A stretch of DNA of 64,000 bases, from NCBI GenBank assembly GCA_020636275.1, contig JACJYD010000001.1:310001-374000 (forward strand), given 5' to 3'. A model generated the notes under the pieces. That model made no database searches, had not been told where the DNA came from, and saw only the letters and a list, made by a program, of their open reading frames with translations. Made by a program: the position numbers and the translations under genes. Below are positions 23,782 through 31,763 of the stretch, piece by piece. The number at the start of each line of letters is the position of its first letter. The stretch's first letter is position 1. The stretch is from Lewinellaceae bacterium. GTDB lineage: Bacteria; Bacteroidota; Bacteroidia; Chitinophagales; Saprospiraceae.

Positions 23782-24126
23782 TCAATGATACCCCTTCTCC
23801 CCAAACGGCTGCAACTCTTCCAGATACATCTGCTCCAGCGCCTTGAGCTCACGGCTGCTATCTGTCGACGCATCATCCGGTTCAGGTAGCTCCTCCAGGA
23901 TCTCATAGACAAAAGCCTCTTCTCCCAAAGCTTTCCAGTCTTTTTGTAGCTCTGCGTTCGGGTGGCCGCCAAAATTCAACTGGGCCCGGTGCCGGTTCCA
24001 GATCTTTTCCAGATCGGTACTGCTGCCGATGAAGATCTTTCCGTTGGCGGTATTCCGGATCTGGAACACCCCTTTTTTGAACTTCTTGTTCTTGTATTCT
24101 TCTTTCAGTTCTTTGCGGGTTTTCAT
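23782..24126 (-). CDS. GIY-YIG nuclease-family protein
   Basis: 114 residues. The N-terminal motif GVFQIRNTANGKIFIGSSTDLEKIWNRH (about residues 19-46, quoted in part) is the GIY-YIG pattern, with Gly-Val-Phe in place of Gly-Ile-Tyr and IFIGSS in place of YIG; the helix RHRAQLNFGGHPNAELQKDWKALG follows as usual, with the family Arg and Glu (EAFVYEILEEL). The Tyr of both signature triplets is replaced by Phe, which may weaken catalysis, although small Bacteroidota members often carry this change. It may cut branched or nicked DNA, or have lost activity. No operon partner is evident. Confidence 0.75.
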   Translation of the reverse strand: MKTRKELKEEYKNKKFKKGVFQIRNTANGKIFIGSSTDLEKIWNRHRAQLNFGGHPNAELQKDWKALGEEAFVYEILEELPEPDDASTDSSRELKALEQMYLEELQPFGEKGYH

Positions 24127-24135
24127 ACCTGGGTC

Positions 24136-24155
24136 TTTAGCGCCTTTGCGGTTAT
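24136..24155. repeat. Truncated copy of the 24.7-kb palindrome arm
   Basis: TTTAGCGCCTTTGCGGTTAT matches the right arm of the repeat at 24795-24826 with about nine internal bases missing (TTAG joined directly to CGCCTTTGCGGTTA). It lies between the GIY-YIG gene and the acetyltransferase gene. Confidence 0.5.
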
Positions 24156-24161
24156 TAAAAA

Positions 24162-24710
24162 TCAGCTTCCTTTTTTAGCATACACAACCACCTCAATCTC
24201 CTTTTCATCCTCATACTTCTCCTCTTCGGTCAGCAGGCGGACGTAGTGGAAGCCGCTTCGCTCCAATACTCTGACGGAACGCAGGTTATCCGAGCGGAGC
24301 AGGGCTTCTATTTCCCGGACCTGCATGGTGTCAAAGGCGTATTTCATTACTTTGACAATAGCCTCCTGCATGAGCCCCTGTCCCTGAAAATCGGGGTGAA
24401 GTTCATAGCCGATCTCGGCTTTTTCTTCTGCGGGATAAATATTCCACAAGCAAATGGTGCCGATCAGCTTGTCGGACCCTTGCAGGGTAATACCCCAATA
24501 GATCCACTCATTCCGGGCGATGCCTCCGCTTATTTTTTCGATAAAACTCCGGGCATCCTCCAGGGACTCCGCTTTGGGCCGGTTGATGAACTTCAGCATT
24601 CGCTCGTCCGTACGGAAAAAAAAGATCTCGTCGACGTCGGCTGAGGTCAGCTGCCGCAAGTGAAGCCGCGAGGTGGAGAGGACGGGGAATGGGGTGAAGT
24701 GCAGATGCAT
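24162..24710 (-). CDS. GNAT-family N-acetyltransferase (RimJ/RimL-like)
   Basis: 182 residues. The fold is clear: LSTSRLHLRQLTSADVDEIF at the start, IGTICLWNIYPAEEKAEIGYELHPDFQGQGLMQEAIVKV near residues 85-125 with the acetyl-CoA loop QGQGLM, and NLRSVRVLERSGFHYV near 150-165. RimJ/RimL-type enzymes acetylate protein N-termini or small amines; the substrate here is not evident. The ATG at 24710 sits just inside the palindromic repeat region at 24729-24826. It seems to be a single-gene unit. Confidence 0.88.
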   Translation of the reverse strand: MHLHFTPFPVLSTSRLHLRQLTSADVDEIFFFRTDERMLKFINRPKAESLEDARSFIEKISGGIARNEWIYWGITLQGSDKLIGTICLWNIYPAEEKAEIGYELHPDFQGQGLMQEAIVKVMKYAFDTMQVREIEALLRSDNLRSVRVLERSGFHYVRLLTEEEKYEDEKEIEVVVYAKKGS

Positions 24711-24728
24711 GGAGTTTTTTATTTTCTA

Positions 24729-24826
24729 AACCGCAAAGGCGCAAAGGACGCTAAGACATTATGTTTTTACAACTAACGATATTTGCAAAGGCCCAATGTC
24801 TTAGCGTCCTTTGCGCCTTTGCGGTT
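24729..24826. repeat. Long palindromic repeat (32-base perfect arms)
   Basis: Bases 24729-24760 and 24795-24826 are perfect reverse complements over 32 bases, with a 34-base loop. Each arm carries the run CCGCAAAGG-CGCAAAGGACGC, itself built from a repeated GCAAAGG unit. It lies after the stop of the T9SS propeller gene (24837) and before the acetyltransferase start, so it could end transcription. The length and the partial copy at 24136 point to a dispersed palindromic (REP-like) element rather than a simple terminator. Confidence 0.8.
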
Positions 24827-24836
24827 AAATAAAAAA

Positions 24837-26570
24837 TTACTGTTTCACGATTCGTTCGACGATCTGCTGCTGATCCCCCACTGAATGGACACGCAGAAAA
24901 TACACTCCGGCCGGGAGCTCTGCTATTCCGATCCGGGTTTGAACGTGGTCCGTATTTTCCGGGCTCGAATGGTAGACCTCCCGCCCCAAAGCATCGACCA
25001 ATCTCAGCACGATCGTCTTCACCTCTGAGAATTGCAGAACTACCAGCAAATCCTCTTCTCCTAAGGGGTTGGGCGCCACGACCAAACCAGTCAGTCCATG
25101 AATCTCCCCTGCCGAATTGGGGGGACCCGCCTTGACGGTGGCGCAATACTCCTGAACACAATCATTGCTATCCGTTATGGTGACGCAATACGTGCCGTCG
25201 GGGAGGTTTTCCAGATCCTCAGTGGTAGCTCCATTCGACCAGAAAAAAGTGTAAGGCGGTGTACCCCCGGTCACGGTCAGATCGATCGATCCGTCATTTG
25301 CTCCGTCGACCGATTCATCGACCACGCTGGAAGCCGGGTCAAGGGCAGGTGGTTCGGAGATAGTGATCGGGCCTACCATTTGGGTGTTCCCTTCCCCATC
25401 GATGATCGTGCAGGTGTATTCGCCTGCAGGCAACCCGGGTTGGTCTTCCAGGTCGGAGCCATTCGACCAGGAGAATGTGTAAGGCAGCGCACCGCCCGTC
25501 ACGGTGATCTGAATGGCGCCGTCGGTCCCTCCATGACAACTCACATTTGTCGTTTCATCCACATTAAAGCTCAACGCCGTGGCGGGTAATTTGCGCAAGA
25601 TAGTGCCTCCCGAAGAACCCGATCCGCATACAAATCCGGTCCCATTTTCTGTGAAGAGGATCTTGTAATAAGAAGGGTTGGGATCGAAAGGGCTATCGGC
25701 CGTCCAGTTTACGCCGCCGTCAATGGTCTTGTAAACTTGCCCGGGCGTACCGGCGGTATACATGTTTTCTTCATCGATCACCCAGGCGCCCCGCATATGG
25801 CCATACTGGTCAGGCACGGTATAATTGTCCCAGGAAGCGCCGCTGTTGTGCGTTACAAAAACGGCGCCTTCTTCACTGGTTACCAACCCGTTGTTGATAT
25901 CCGAAAAATGAACGCCCAGAGAAATGGTGGTAACCCCCGGGCCATCAAAATTCAAGGTCCAGCTTACACCACCATCTACCGATTTGTAGGTTTTCTGCCC
26001 GTTCCCAACCGCAAACAAGGTAAGGGTATTGGCATATGCAATGTCCTGTGCAATAAAAAAGGGAGCGGCCGGCGTCCAGGTTGCTCCGCCGTCAAAGGTG
26101 TAATAAATGCCTTCATATTGACTGGATAAAACGCCATGTACGGCATCGATAAACTCGATATCGATAATGCTGCCCTGGTCGGCGCCGGGATCGATATCGA
26201 AGGTGTTCCAGTTTTGGCCGCCATCGGTGGTGGTCATCAAATTCCCGGCCTGGGTTCCGGCGAAGCCATGAGTGGGAGTCCGGAAGAAAATGGCAGACAC
26301 CCCGGATCCGCTCACATCGCTTTCCCAGATCACATCCCAGGTCAAGCCCTGGTCGGTCGTTTTCAGGATCTTTCCTTTACCGTTGTAGGTCAGGCTCGCG
26401 CCGCCGGTATAACCGATATCGTTCTGGCCCGCGGGGAAACTCATTTCATAAAGGATGAGGTTGGTAGTCACCGGAGTGGGGATGCTTACCCAGCCCTGGG
26501 CCAGCAGGTTGAAATTCAGAAGCAGGGCGAAACCTGTGGTGATCCCGGGGAGACGTAAAATTCTGGTCAT
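24837..26570 (-). CDS. Secreted Ycf48/BNR-like beta-propeller with SprB-type repeats and T9SS tail
   Basis: 577 residues from ATG at 26570 (MTRILRLPGITTGFALLLNFNLLAQG), a signal peptide; a longer frame to 26672 lacks a signal pattern. Residues about 30-355 form propeller blades with repeated DGGxxW units (TTDQGLTWDVIW, TTDGGQNWNTF, TFDGGATWTPA, SVDGGVSWTLN, THNSGASWDNY, TIDGGVNWTA). Two SprB-like repeats follow (NVSCHGGTDGAIQITVTGGALPYTFSWSNG and DGANDGSIDLTVTGGTPPYTFFWSNG, in part), then a T9SS sorting domain (VVAPNPLGEEDLLVV to GVYFLRVHSVGDQQQIVERIVKQ). It is likely a cell-surface or released adhesin-like protein. The spacer before 26570 overlaps the end of the methyltransferase coding strand region only beyond 26614. 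Confidence 0.85.
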   Translation of the reverse strand: MTRILRLPGITTGFALLLNFNLLAQGWVSIPTPVTTNLILYEMSFPAGQNDIGYTGGASLTYNGKGKILKTTDQGLTWDVIWESDVSGSGVSAIFFRTPTHGFAGTQAGNLMTTTDGGQNWNTFDIDPGADQGSIIDIEFIDAVHGVLSSQYEGIYYTFDGGATWTPAAPFFIAQDIAYANTLTLFAVGNGQKTYKSVDGGVSWTLNFDGPGVTTISLGVHFSDINNGLVTSEEGAVFVTHNSGASWDNYTVPDQYGHMRGAWVIDEENMYTAGTPGQVYKTIDGGVNWTADSPFDPNPSYYKILFTENGTGFVCGSGSSGGTILRKLPATALSFNVDETTNVSCHGGTDGAIQITVTGGALPYTFSWSNGSDLEDQPGLPAGEYTCTIIDGEGNTQMVGPITISEPPALDPASSVVDESVDGANDGSIDLTVTGGTPPYTFFWSNGATTEDLENLPDGTYCVTITDSNDCVQEYCATVKAGPPNSAGEIHGLTGLVVAPNPLGEEDLLVVLQFSEVKTIVLRLVDALGREVYHSSPENTDHVQTRIGIAELPAGVYFLRVHSVGDQQQIVERIVKQ

Positions 26571-26613
26571 TGTGCTTGGTTTTATTTTTAGAAGAAACAG
26601 GAGTGCACTCCCA

Positions 26614-27645
26614 TTATGCAAATTCAATTTCATAAAAATAGCGACTATACTTGTTTTCGCCCCAGTTGGCATACCGGTAGGCTTCCCGGTAGCGGTATTC
26701 CCACAACGCCCGGTTTCCCTCTTCCGCGAATTCCTCCTCCATCTCTTCCAATACGGCCAGTTTGGTTTTCCAATGGTTTATCCCGGATTCCGTCAGGTTG
26801 TGGCAGGTATATGCATGTCCTTTTTCCGAGAGCGCCCGGGCCAGGTGGGTGTTCTCCGGCAGAAGGTTTTCGGCGTAATTTTCGTCCATGATCCACTGCG
26901 AAAAATAGGCCATCATCCGGCCGCCTTTTCTAAGCAATCGACTCGCCTGATCGAGTAAATCCGGCAAGCTATCGGCATAATAAAGGGTGTCGAGCGAGAG
27001 GATCAGGTCATAAGCGCCGGCAGGCAGGTCCAGGTCATTGATGTTGGCTACCCGGAAGCGAAGTTTTTCATTTTCAACTCCTACCCGTTTGGTGGCTTTT
27101 GCGATCGCCTCCCCTGAAATATCCACCCCGAGGAACCGGGCATTGGAAAAGCCCGATAAATACTCGGTGATCCGGCCGTTGCCGCAGCCCAGGTCGAGCA
27201 CGTCAAAATAGGCATTCGTCTTCAACCTGTCGATCAGGAGCGCCAATTCGTCCAGGTCGATCAGTCCATGCTGGGAGAGGTCTTTTCCATACACTTTCTC
27301 ACAAAAACGGCGGTGGGCTTCGCTCCGCTCTTCCCGGGAAAAATAGTTGTCGTATTCGTATTGGTAAAAGGGGCTTTCGGCCTCCACTGAATTTTTCAGG
27401 TCCACTCCCTTTCCGGTGAACGCATATTCTCCATTGGAAATGATCAGGACGCCTTTCTCCTGTAAGGAGGCGAAGGCGTCGTCCCAATTTTGCTTGAACT
27501 CGCCGATCCAGGTTTTACCGAATGCTTCGATGCTTTCTCTGGTCGCTTTCCGTTCCGGGTCCAGGTGTTGATACAGTGCATACCGGCTTCGGAACCAGGC
27601 CAGAGTGGTGATGAGTTGCTTTTCAGCGGTAGAGAGTAGATCCAT
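26614..27645 (-). CDS. Class I SAM-dependent methyltransferase
   Basis: 343 residues. The SAM-binding motif FDVLDLGCGNGRITEYLSG lies near residues 146-164, followed by FLGVDISGEAIAKA (motif II acidic Asp) near 170 and YDLILSLDTLYYADSLPDLLDQASRLLRKGGRMM near 215-245. The N-terminal 140 residues form a helical region of unknown role, including an alpha-helical FYQYEYDNYFSREERSEAHRRF segment, and the C-terminus is rich in Tyr and Trp. The substrate is unknown: small molecules or proteins are both possible. A palindromic repeat lies upstream at 27658-27747, so it probably has its own promoter. Confidence 0.85.
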   Translation of the reverse strand: MDLLSTAEKQLITTLAWFRSRYALYQHLDPERKATRESIEAFGKTWIGEFKQNWDDAFASLQEKGVLIISNGEYAFTGKGVDLKNSVEAESPFYQYEYDNYFSREERSEAHRRFCEKVYGKDLSQHGLIDLDELALLIDRLKTNAYFDVLDLGCGNGRITEYLSGFSNARFLGVDISGEAIAKATKRVGVENEKLRFRVANINDLDLPAGAYDLILSLDTLYYADSLPDLLDQASRLLRKGGRMMAYFSQWIMDENYAENLLPENTHLARALSEKGHAYTCHNLTESGINHWKTKLAVLEEMEEEFAEEGNRALWEYRYREAYRYANWGENKYSRYFYEIEFA

Positions 27646-27657
27646 AATAGTTTAACG

Positions 27658-27747
27658 GCAACGACGCGACGGACGCTACGTTGTCCCTTTCTTTACAATT
27701 ACCAGAAATATACTTCTTCCATAACGTCGCGTCCGTCGCGTCGTTGC
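27658..27747. repeat. Palindromic repeat with GCAACGACGCGACGGACGC arms
   Basis: Bases 27658-27676 and 27729-27747 are perfect 19-base reverse complements, extended by one mismatch and another five paired bases (27678-27682 with 27723-27727). The arm is structurally like that of the 24.7-kb repeat: both read CCGCAAnGnCGC-nAnGGACGC in part. It lies between the GH38 gene stop (27795) and the methyltransferase start (27645), in a terminator position. Confidence 0.75.
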
Positions 27748-27794
27748 GGTGAATTTTTCCAAAAAACGGCAAAATTTCTTCAACCTGCAAAACT

Positions 27795-30700
27795 TCAATA
27801 AACCAGTCGGATAAATTTCGTCGCATAATGCTCCACCATAAGCGGCCCTGTCAGCACCTGGATATCCTCCTCCAGGACATTGACCTCCGAAATCGATTTG
27901 GCGCCGGTCTCCTGCAATAAACGCGTAATGTCCAGGATCGCATGGTCGCCTTCCACCTCCCGCAAATGGAGCACGACCCCGTCACCCGCCAGCGAAGGCC
28001 TGGCATCGACCAGCACGAGGTTCGGCACATTCAAATGGAGCAAGGAACGGGCTGCGTTTTCCGCGTTGGTCTTTCCCGCCGGGATTACCCTGGTCAGCAA
28101 GGGGATACGTGCGCCCCACCCGAACCGGGTGGCAAACGTATTCGTCCGGTCGGAAGAGGAAGTGAGTTCATAATCCCACCGCATCTCGCCTTCCTGACTG
28201 GCTTTGAAGTTGGTCGTCCAGTAGTTGTTGAGCACCCAGGAGTAAATATGCGAGGTTTCAGGTTGATGCCGGTAGTAAAACCTTCCGGTATTGATGGCGC
28301 CAAAATGCACCAGGGGAATATCGTTGCTGGTGTACACGATCTGCGCCTGCTCATTGCGCACCGAGGCATAGTTTTGCACGACGTTCCAGTCGGAAGAAGT
28401 GCCTTCCAACTGATTAATGCCCGGGTAGACGAGTCCGCCCTGGGCCTCAAAGGAAAGTTTGCTACCCTCCAATCCAAATGGAAAAGCGACGTAGACAGCC
28501 TCGGGGTCGGTGACGGGTAATTTGTGCATGCCGTATAACAACTGAATGCGCTTTTCCGGATGGTACAGGCGGATCTCGATATCGACCCCGCGCGGATCGG
28601 CACATTCGGGTATGATGCCATGGATCCGGATACTCTTCCAAATGGGCCCATTCTCGATTGCTGAAACGGTGATACCGGTTAGGGTCGACAGTTCCCGCTT
28701 CAATGGCACATAAACGGTGTCTCGATTGGTATTGGTCAGCCGTTCCATGGCGTTGCGGTTATCCAGCCGTTCGTAGATGAAAGCGCCCAAATGGAGGGTG
28801 TCGGCCGGATCGAGGAGCTCCAGTTGGAGTTCCTTGTCGAACAGGCTGGTGATCACTCCTCTCTCCCGGTCGAGGATCAGGCGGTAAAAGGCGTTTTCCA
28901 GGTTTTCCTCTTCAGAAATGGACGCATCGATCTTCTGTGCCTCCTTATCTACTTCGATCCGGAGCGTGGTATATCCCATGGCCGGAACTTCCGGTATCCA
29001 AAGGGCCCAGTAGGTGCCGTCGCTGCGGCTCTGCATGGGCTGGGCGGCGATCTCCCGGCCCTTGTCGTCCAGTATCCTGAATTTTTTATTCGTGGGCAGG
29101 ATCTGATGGTCGATAAATACGGTGACCAGGCCCGGCCGGGGCCAGTTCAAAGTATTGAAAACGGCGATGGTGGGGACATCAGATCGCTCGATATAGGGCT
29201 GAATAAAGCCCATGGCTTTCTCCCGCAACAGGGCGGCATTCTTGACAGCCGTCCAGGCATAGGCCGATTTTTCACCCCATTGGATGACGGCATTTTCCGA
29301 CATCGGGTCGCTGATGCTCTCGGCGGCCCCGAAGGTGTGTTCGTCGTAAAACAACAGGTCGTCGGTGCAGGCGTCGATAGCGCGGTGGATGTCTTCGGGC
29401 AGTTGGGCGCCCAGCATGATAGCCATGGAAAGCAGGCCGGTATTGGCGATCAGGTCGACCTGGGTGGTCCGGGCGGCTTTGGTCTCGTTCATCGCCGAAC
29501 CGAAACCGTCGGCCCACCAATCGGGCCAGGCGACTTGCCTGGTGGGCAGATATTCGGCTTCGTTTTTTTCGAGATAATTCAGGAATTCATTGGCCAGCGC
29601 GATCCGGAGCTTCGGCCATTCGTATTTCTCATTCCACTCCTTCACGATGTCGCAGGCCACGGTGGAGGGCGGGGAATTATCGGTTACATACCCCGAAAAC
29701 TGGAAGGCGGTATGGTCGAATGGATAGCCCTTTGCTTCCAGTTTTTCCAGGTAATCGGAGAGGTTGGAGCGGAATACGTCGATGTACCCGGAGGTCAGGG
29801 CGAGGGCGTTGCCGTGCATGTAGTGCTCACTGCGGTAAGCCAGCAGGTGATTGCCTGCGGGCGACTCCCACCAAAAGGAGGTGGGCTTGTCGAAAGGCAC
29901 ATGGGCACGGTGGCCGTGCTGGCCCATATTCAGGTATTTTACGCCGGTCCCTTCGAAAAGGTCGATCATGCACCAGCCGATCCCGTTGACGTCGTTTTGC
30001 ATGGCGGTGCTCACATCGATACCGCGGTTTTTGAAATCGTTGAGGGTACGGGTTTGTGCGGCGAGTACGTTTTCATCGGCGATTTCGGAAAAATTAAAAA
30101 ACATGCCCGTCACCTCGATGCGGCCTTCTTTTATACGGCTCAACAGCCGTTCGATCTGGGCTTCGGGACGGCTTTTCAGGTATTCCCGCACGGCCCAGGA
30201 AGCTTCGCAGGTCCAGCGGAATTTGGCGTCGTCGGGGTAGTTGTCGGTTTGATCGCAATAATCGAGGGCGTAGTCGATGTAGCGCAGATGTTCGGGTAGG
30301 ATCTCGGTCTGCGGACGGGTATAGCCGATATCGGTATGGGTGTGCTGCACCAGATAGATCGTCCATTCCCGCAAAGGGGCCAGGGTGAACGGGTAGGTCA
30401 CCGCGGGTTGGTTTCCAAGGCGGACCTGGGCGGAGAAAGCGGTGGTGTCTTCTACTTTGGGCAGGTAAAGGTCCAGGTCGTTATGACCGGGGCGGAGCCA
30501 AACGGAGTCTTTGTTCTCCCCGACCGACACTACGGCAAAGACCGGATTGCCCAGGTGGGTAAAATTAAACCTGGCGACGTGAAACAAGCCGCCGTCCCGC
30601 CGGGCCACTACCCGGTTTTGAGCGATCTTGACCTCCTCGTGCAATTCGGTTTTGAAGGTCATGTACCAGGCGTTGCTCTCGCGGTCTTCTCCGTCCACTT

Positions 30701-31187
30701 TCAGCCGGGTCGGTTTTCCGGTTTCGATTGCGGTGACGGGGAGGGTCAGGGTGGCAAATCCCATCTGGTCTTTGTACTTGTCGATCATCGTGCGATTGAA
30801 GGTCAGCAAGGCGCCGCCGGGACCCGGTACGCTCCAGGCGGTCGCTTCATTATCCAGCGGATTGGAGAAGGTAAACCACTTTTTCCCATTGACAAAAAGA
30901 TCGAATTGGCGGCTTTCGGCCAGCACATCCATTCCGTAGACCCAGATATACGTCACTGTTTTTTCCTGGTATCCGGCAGGCACCACCTCGGTTTCCCATT
31001 CGATAGGCGGGAAGCTTTCCCGGGCCCGGGAGAGCAGGGAGGCCGTCACGCCGGGAAGGGGTGAATGGTAGGTAAAGCGGGTACCTGACACATCCGACAC
31101 GTACCCCTGGAAGTATGGGGATTGGGAAAAAAGAAAATGGGAACATCCTGCCAACAAAAAAATGGGAAGCCAGTATGCACGTGCCAT
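27795..31187 (-). CDS. GH38-family alpha-mannosidase-like glycoside hydrolase
   Basis: 1130 residues. The N-terminus MARAYWLPIFLLAGCSHFLFSQ may be a lipoprotein signal (LAGC, Cys15) or a plain signal peptide. An extra ~270-residue N-terminal beta-rich domain precedes the GH38 catalytic domain. In the latter, HTHTDIGYT near residue 281 supplies the zinc-binding His and Asp, MQNDVNGIGW near 396 holds the expected nucleophile Asp, and MGQHGHRAHVP follows. The C-terminal half carries the beta-sandwich domains typical of the family (FNTLNWPRPG, AMGYTTLRIEVD, TSLFDKELQLELLD). GH38 enzymes release alpha-linked mannose. Its true linkage is not readable. It may act on N-glycans, given the PNGase F-like gene in the window, but the two genes are 25 kb apart. 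Confidence 0.88.
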   Translation of the reverse strand: MARAYWLPIFLLAGCSHFLFSQSPYFQGYVSDVSGTRFTYHSPLPGVTASLLSRARESFPPIEWETEVVPAGYQEKTVTYIWVYGMDVLAESRQFDLFVNGKKWFTFSNPLDNEATAWSVPGPGGALLTFNRTMIDKYKDQMGFATLTLPVTAIETGKPTRLKVDGEDRESNAWYMTFKTELHEEVKIAQNRVVARRDGGLFHVARFNFTHLGNPVFAVVSVGENKDSVWLRPGHNDLDLYLPKVEDTTAFSAQVRLGNQPAVTYPFTLAPLREWTIYLVQHTHTDIGYTRPQTEILPEHLRYIDYALDYCDQTDNYPDDAKFRWTCEASWAVREYLKSRPEAQIERLLSRIKEGRIEVTGMFFNFSEIADENVLAAQTRTLNDFKNRGIDVSTAMQNDVNGIGWCMIDLFEGTGVKYLNMGQHGHRAHVPFDKPTSFWWESPAGNHLLAYRSEHYMHGNALALTSGYIDVFRSNLSDYLEKLEAKGYPFDHTAFQFSGYVTDNSPPSTVACDIVKEWNEKYEWPKLRIALANEFLNYLEKNEAEYLPTRQVAWPDWWADGFGSAMNETKAARTTQVDLIANTGLLSMAIMLGAQLPEDIHRAIDACTDDLLFYDEHTFGAAESISDPMSENAVIQWGEKSAYAWTAVKNAALLREKAMGFIQPYIERSDVPTIAVFNTLNWPRPGLVTVFIDHQILPTNKKFRILDDKGREIAAQPMQSRSDGTYWALWIPEVPAMGYTTLRIEVDKEAQKIDASISEEENLENAFYRLILDRERGVITSLFDKELQLELLDPADTLHLGAFIYERLDNRNAMERLTNTNRDTVYVPLKRELSTLTGITVSAIENGPIWKSIRIHGIIPECADPRGVDIEIRLYHPEKRIQLLYGMHKLPVTDPEAVYVAFPFGLEGSKLSFEAQGGLVYPGINQLEGTSSDWNVVQNYASVRNEQAQIVYTSNDIPLVHFGAINTGRFYYRHQPETSHIYSWVLNNYWTTNFKASQEGEMRWDYELTSSSDRTNTFATRFGWGARIPLLTRVIPAGKTNAENAARSLLHLNVPNLVLVDARPSLAGDGVVLHLREVEGDHAILDITRLLQETGAKSISEVNVLEEDIQVLTGPLMVEHYATKFIRLVY

Positions 31188-31326
31188 TCATTAATTTTTT
31201 TCGGAAAAGTGAATTCAGGTGAAGCTACGGAATTCCATGGAAAAAGTAATTTACAGAAAACCATATGGCAAACTTGCCTGTTTGATAGTTTTACTACCAT
31301 ATTTGCATCCTGAAATAGAACAAAAA

Positions 31327-31674
31327 ATGGAAAAACCCCCAGGCAATATACCAATCAGACCTGTTCTGGAAAGGATACCCCGGATGCTTTTCCTGCTCCT
31401 GGTAGTTTGTTGCCTGTCAGCCAATTTCGCCGGAAAATACACGATCTTCACGGATAGCGTAAAGGTTCAACTCTCGGAACCTTGTGAAGAAGAATCCAGT
31501 CCGGAAGAAAAAGGCCCCCAGCAGGAGAAAGAATCCGATAAATATTTTTCCGAATTATCAGGAATAAACACCTCTTCCCATCTTCTCAAAAAGCCGGATA
31601 TTGGCCACCAGGAAAAACTCTGGTCTTTGTTTTGTGGCGAATCCCCCACGCCCCCTCCTGAACTCATTTTTTAG
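31327..31674 (+). CDS. Small membrane-anchored protein, unknown function
   Basis: 115 residues from ATG at 31327; an in-frame upstream start at 31219 is possible but would start in the divergent promoter region with the GH38 gene. One hydrophobic segment (MLFLLLVVCCLSANFAG, about residues 20-37) precedes an acidic, Glu-rich tail (EPCEEESSPEEKGPQQEKESDK), which should be periplasmic or cytoplasmic depending on topology. No catalytic motif is visible. It is followed by the SulP transporter gene 89 bases later, on the same strand, and may be translated from the same message. I do not recognise the family. Confidence 0.5.
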   Translation: MEKPPGNIPIRPVLERIPRMLFLLLVVCCLSANFAGKYTIFTDSVKVQLSEPCEEESSPEEKGPQQEKESDKYFSELSGINTSSHLLKKPDIGHQEKLWSLFCGESPTPPPELIF

Positions 31675-31763
31675 CCCTCTTTCCCGAGACCTTTCTTTTT
31701 TCTCTTCATCGGATATGCGCCGCAAGTGCCTATCTATCCTTATTCATCCCTAATTTGAAGAAA

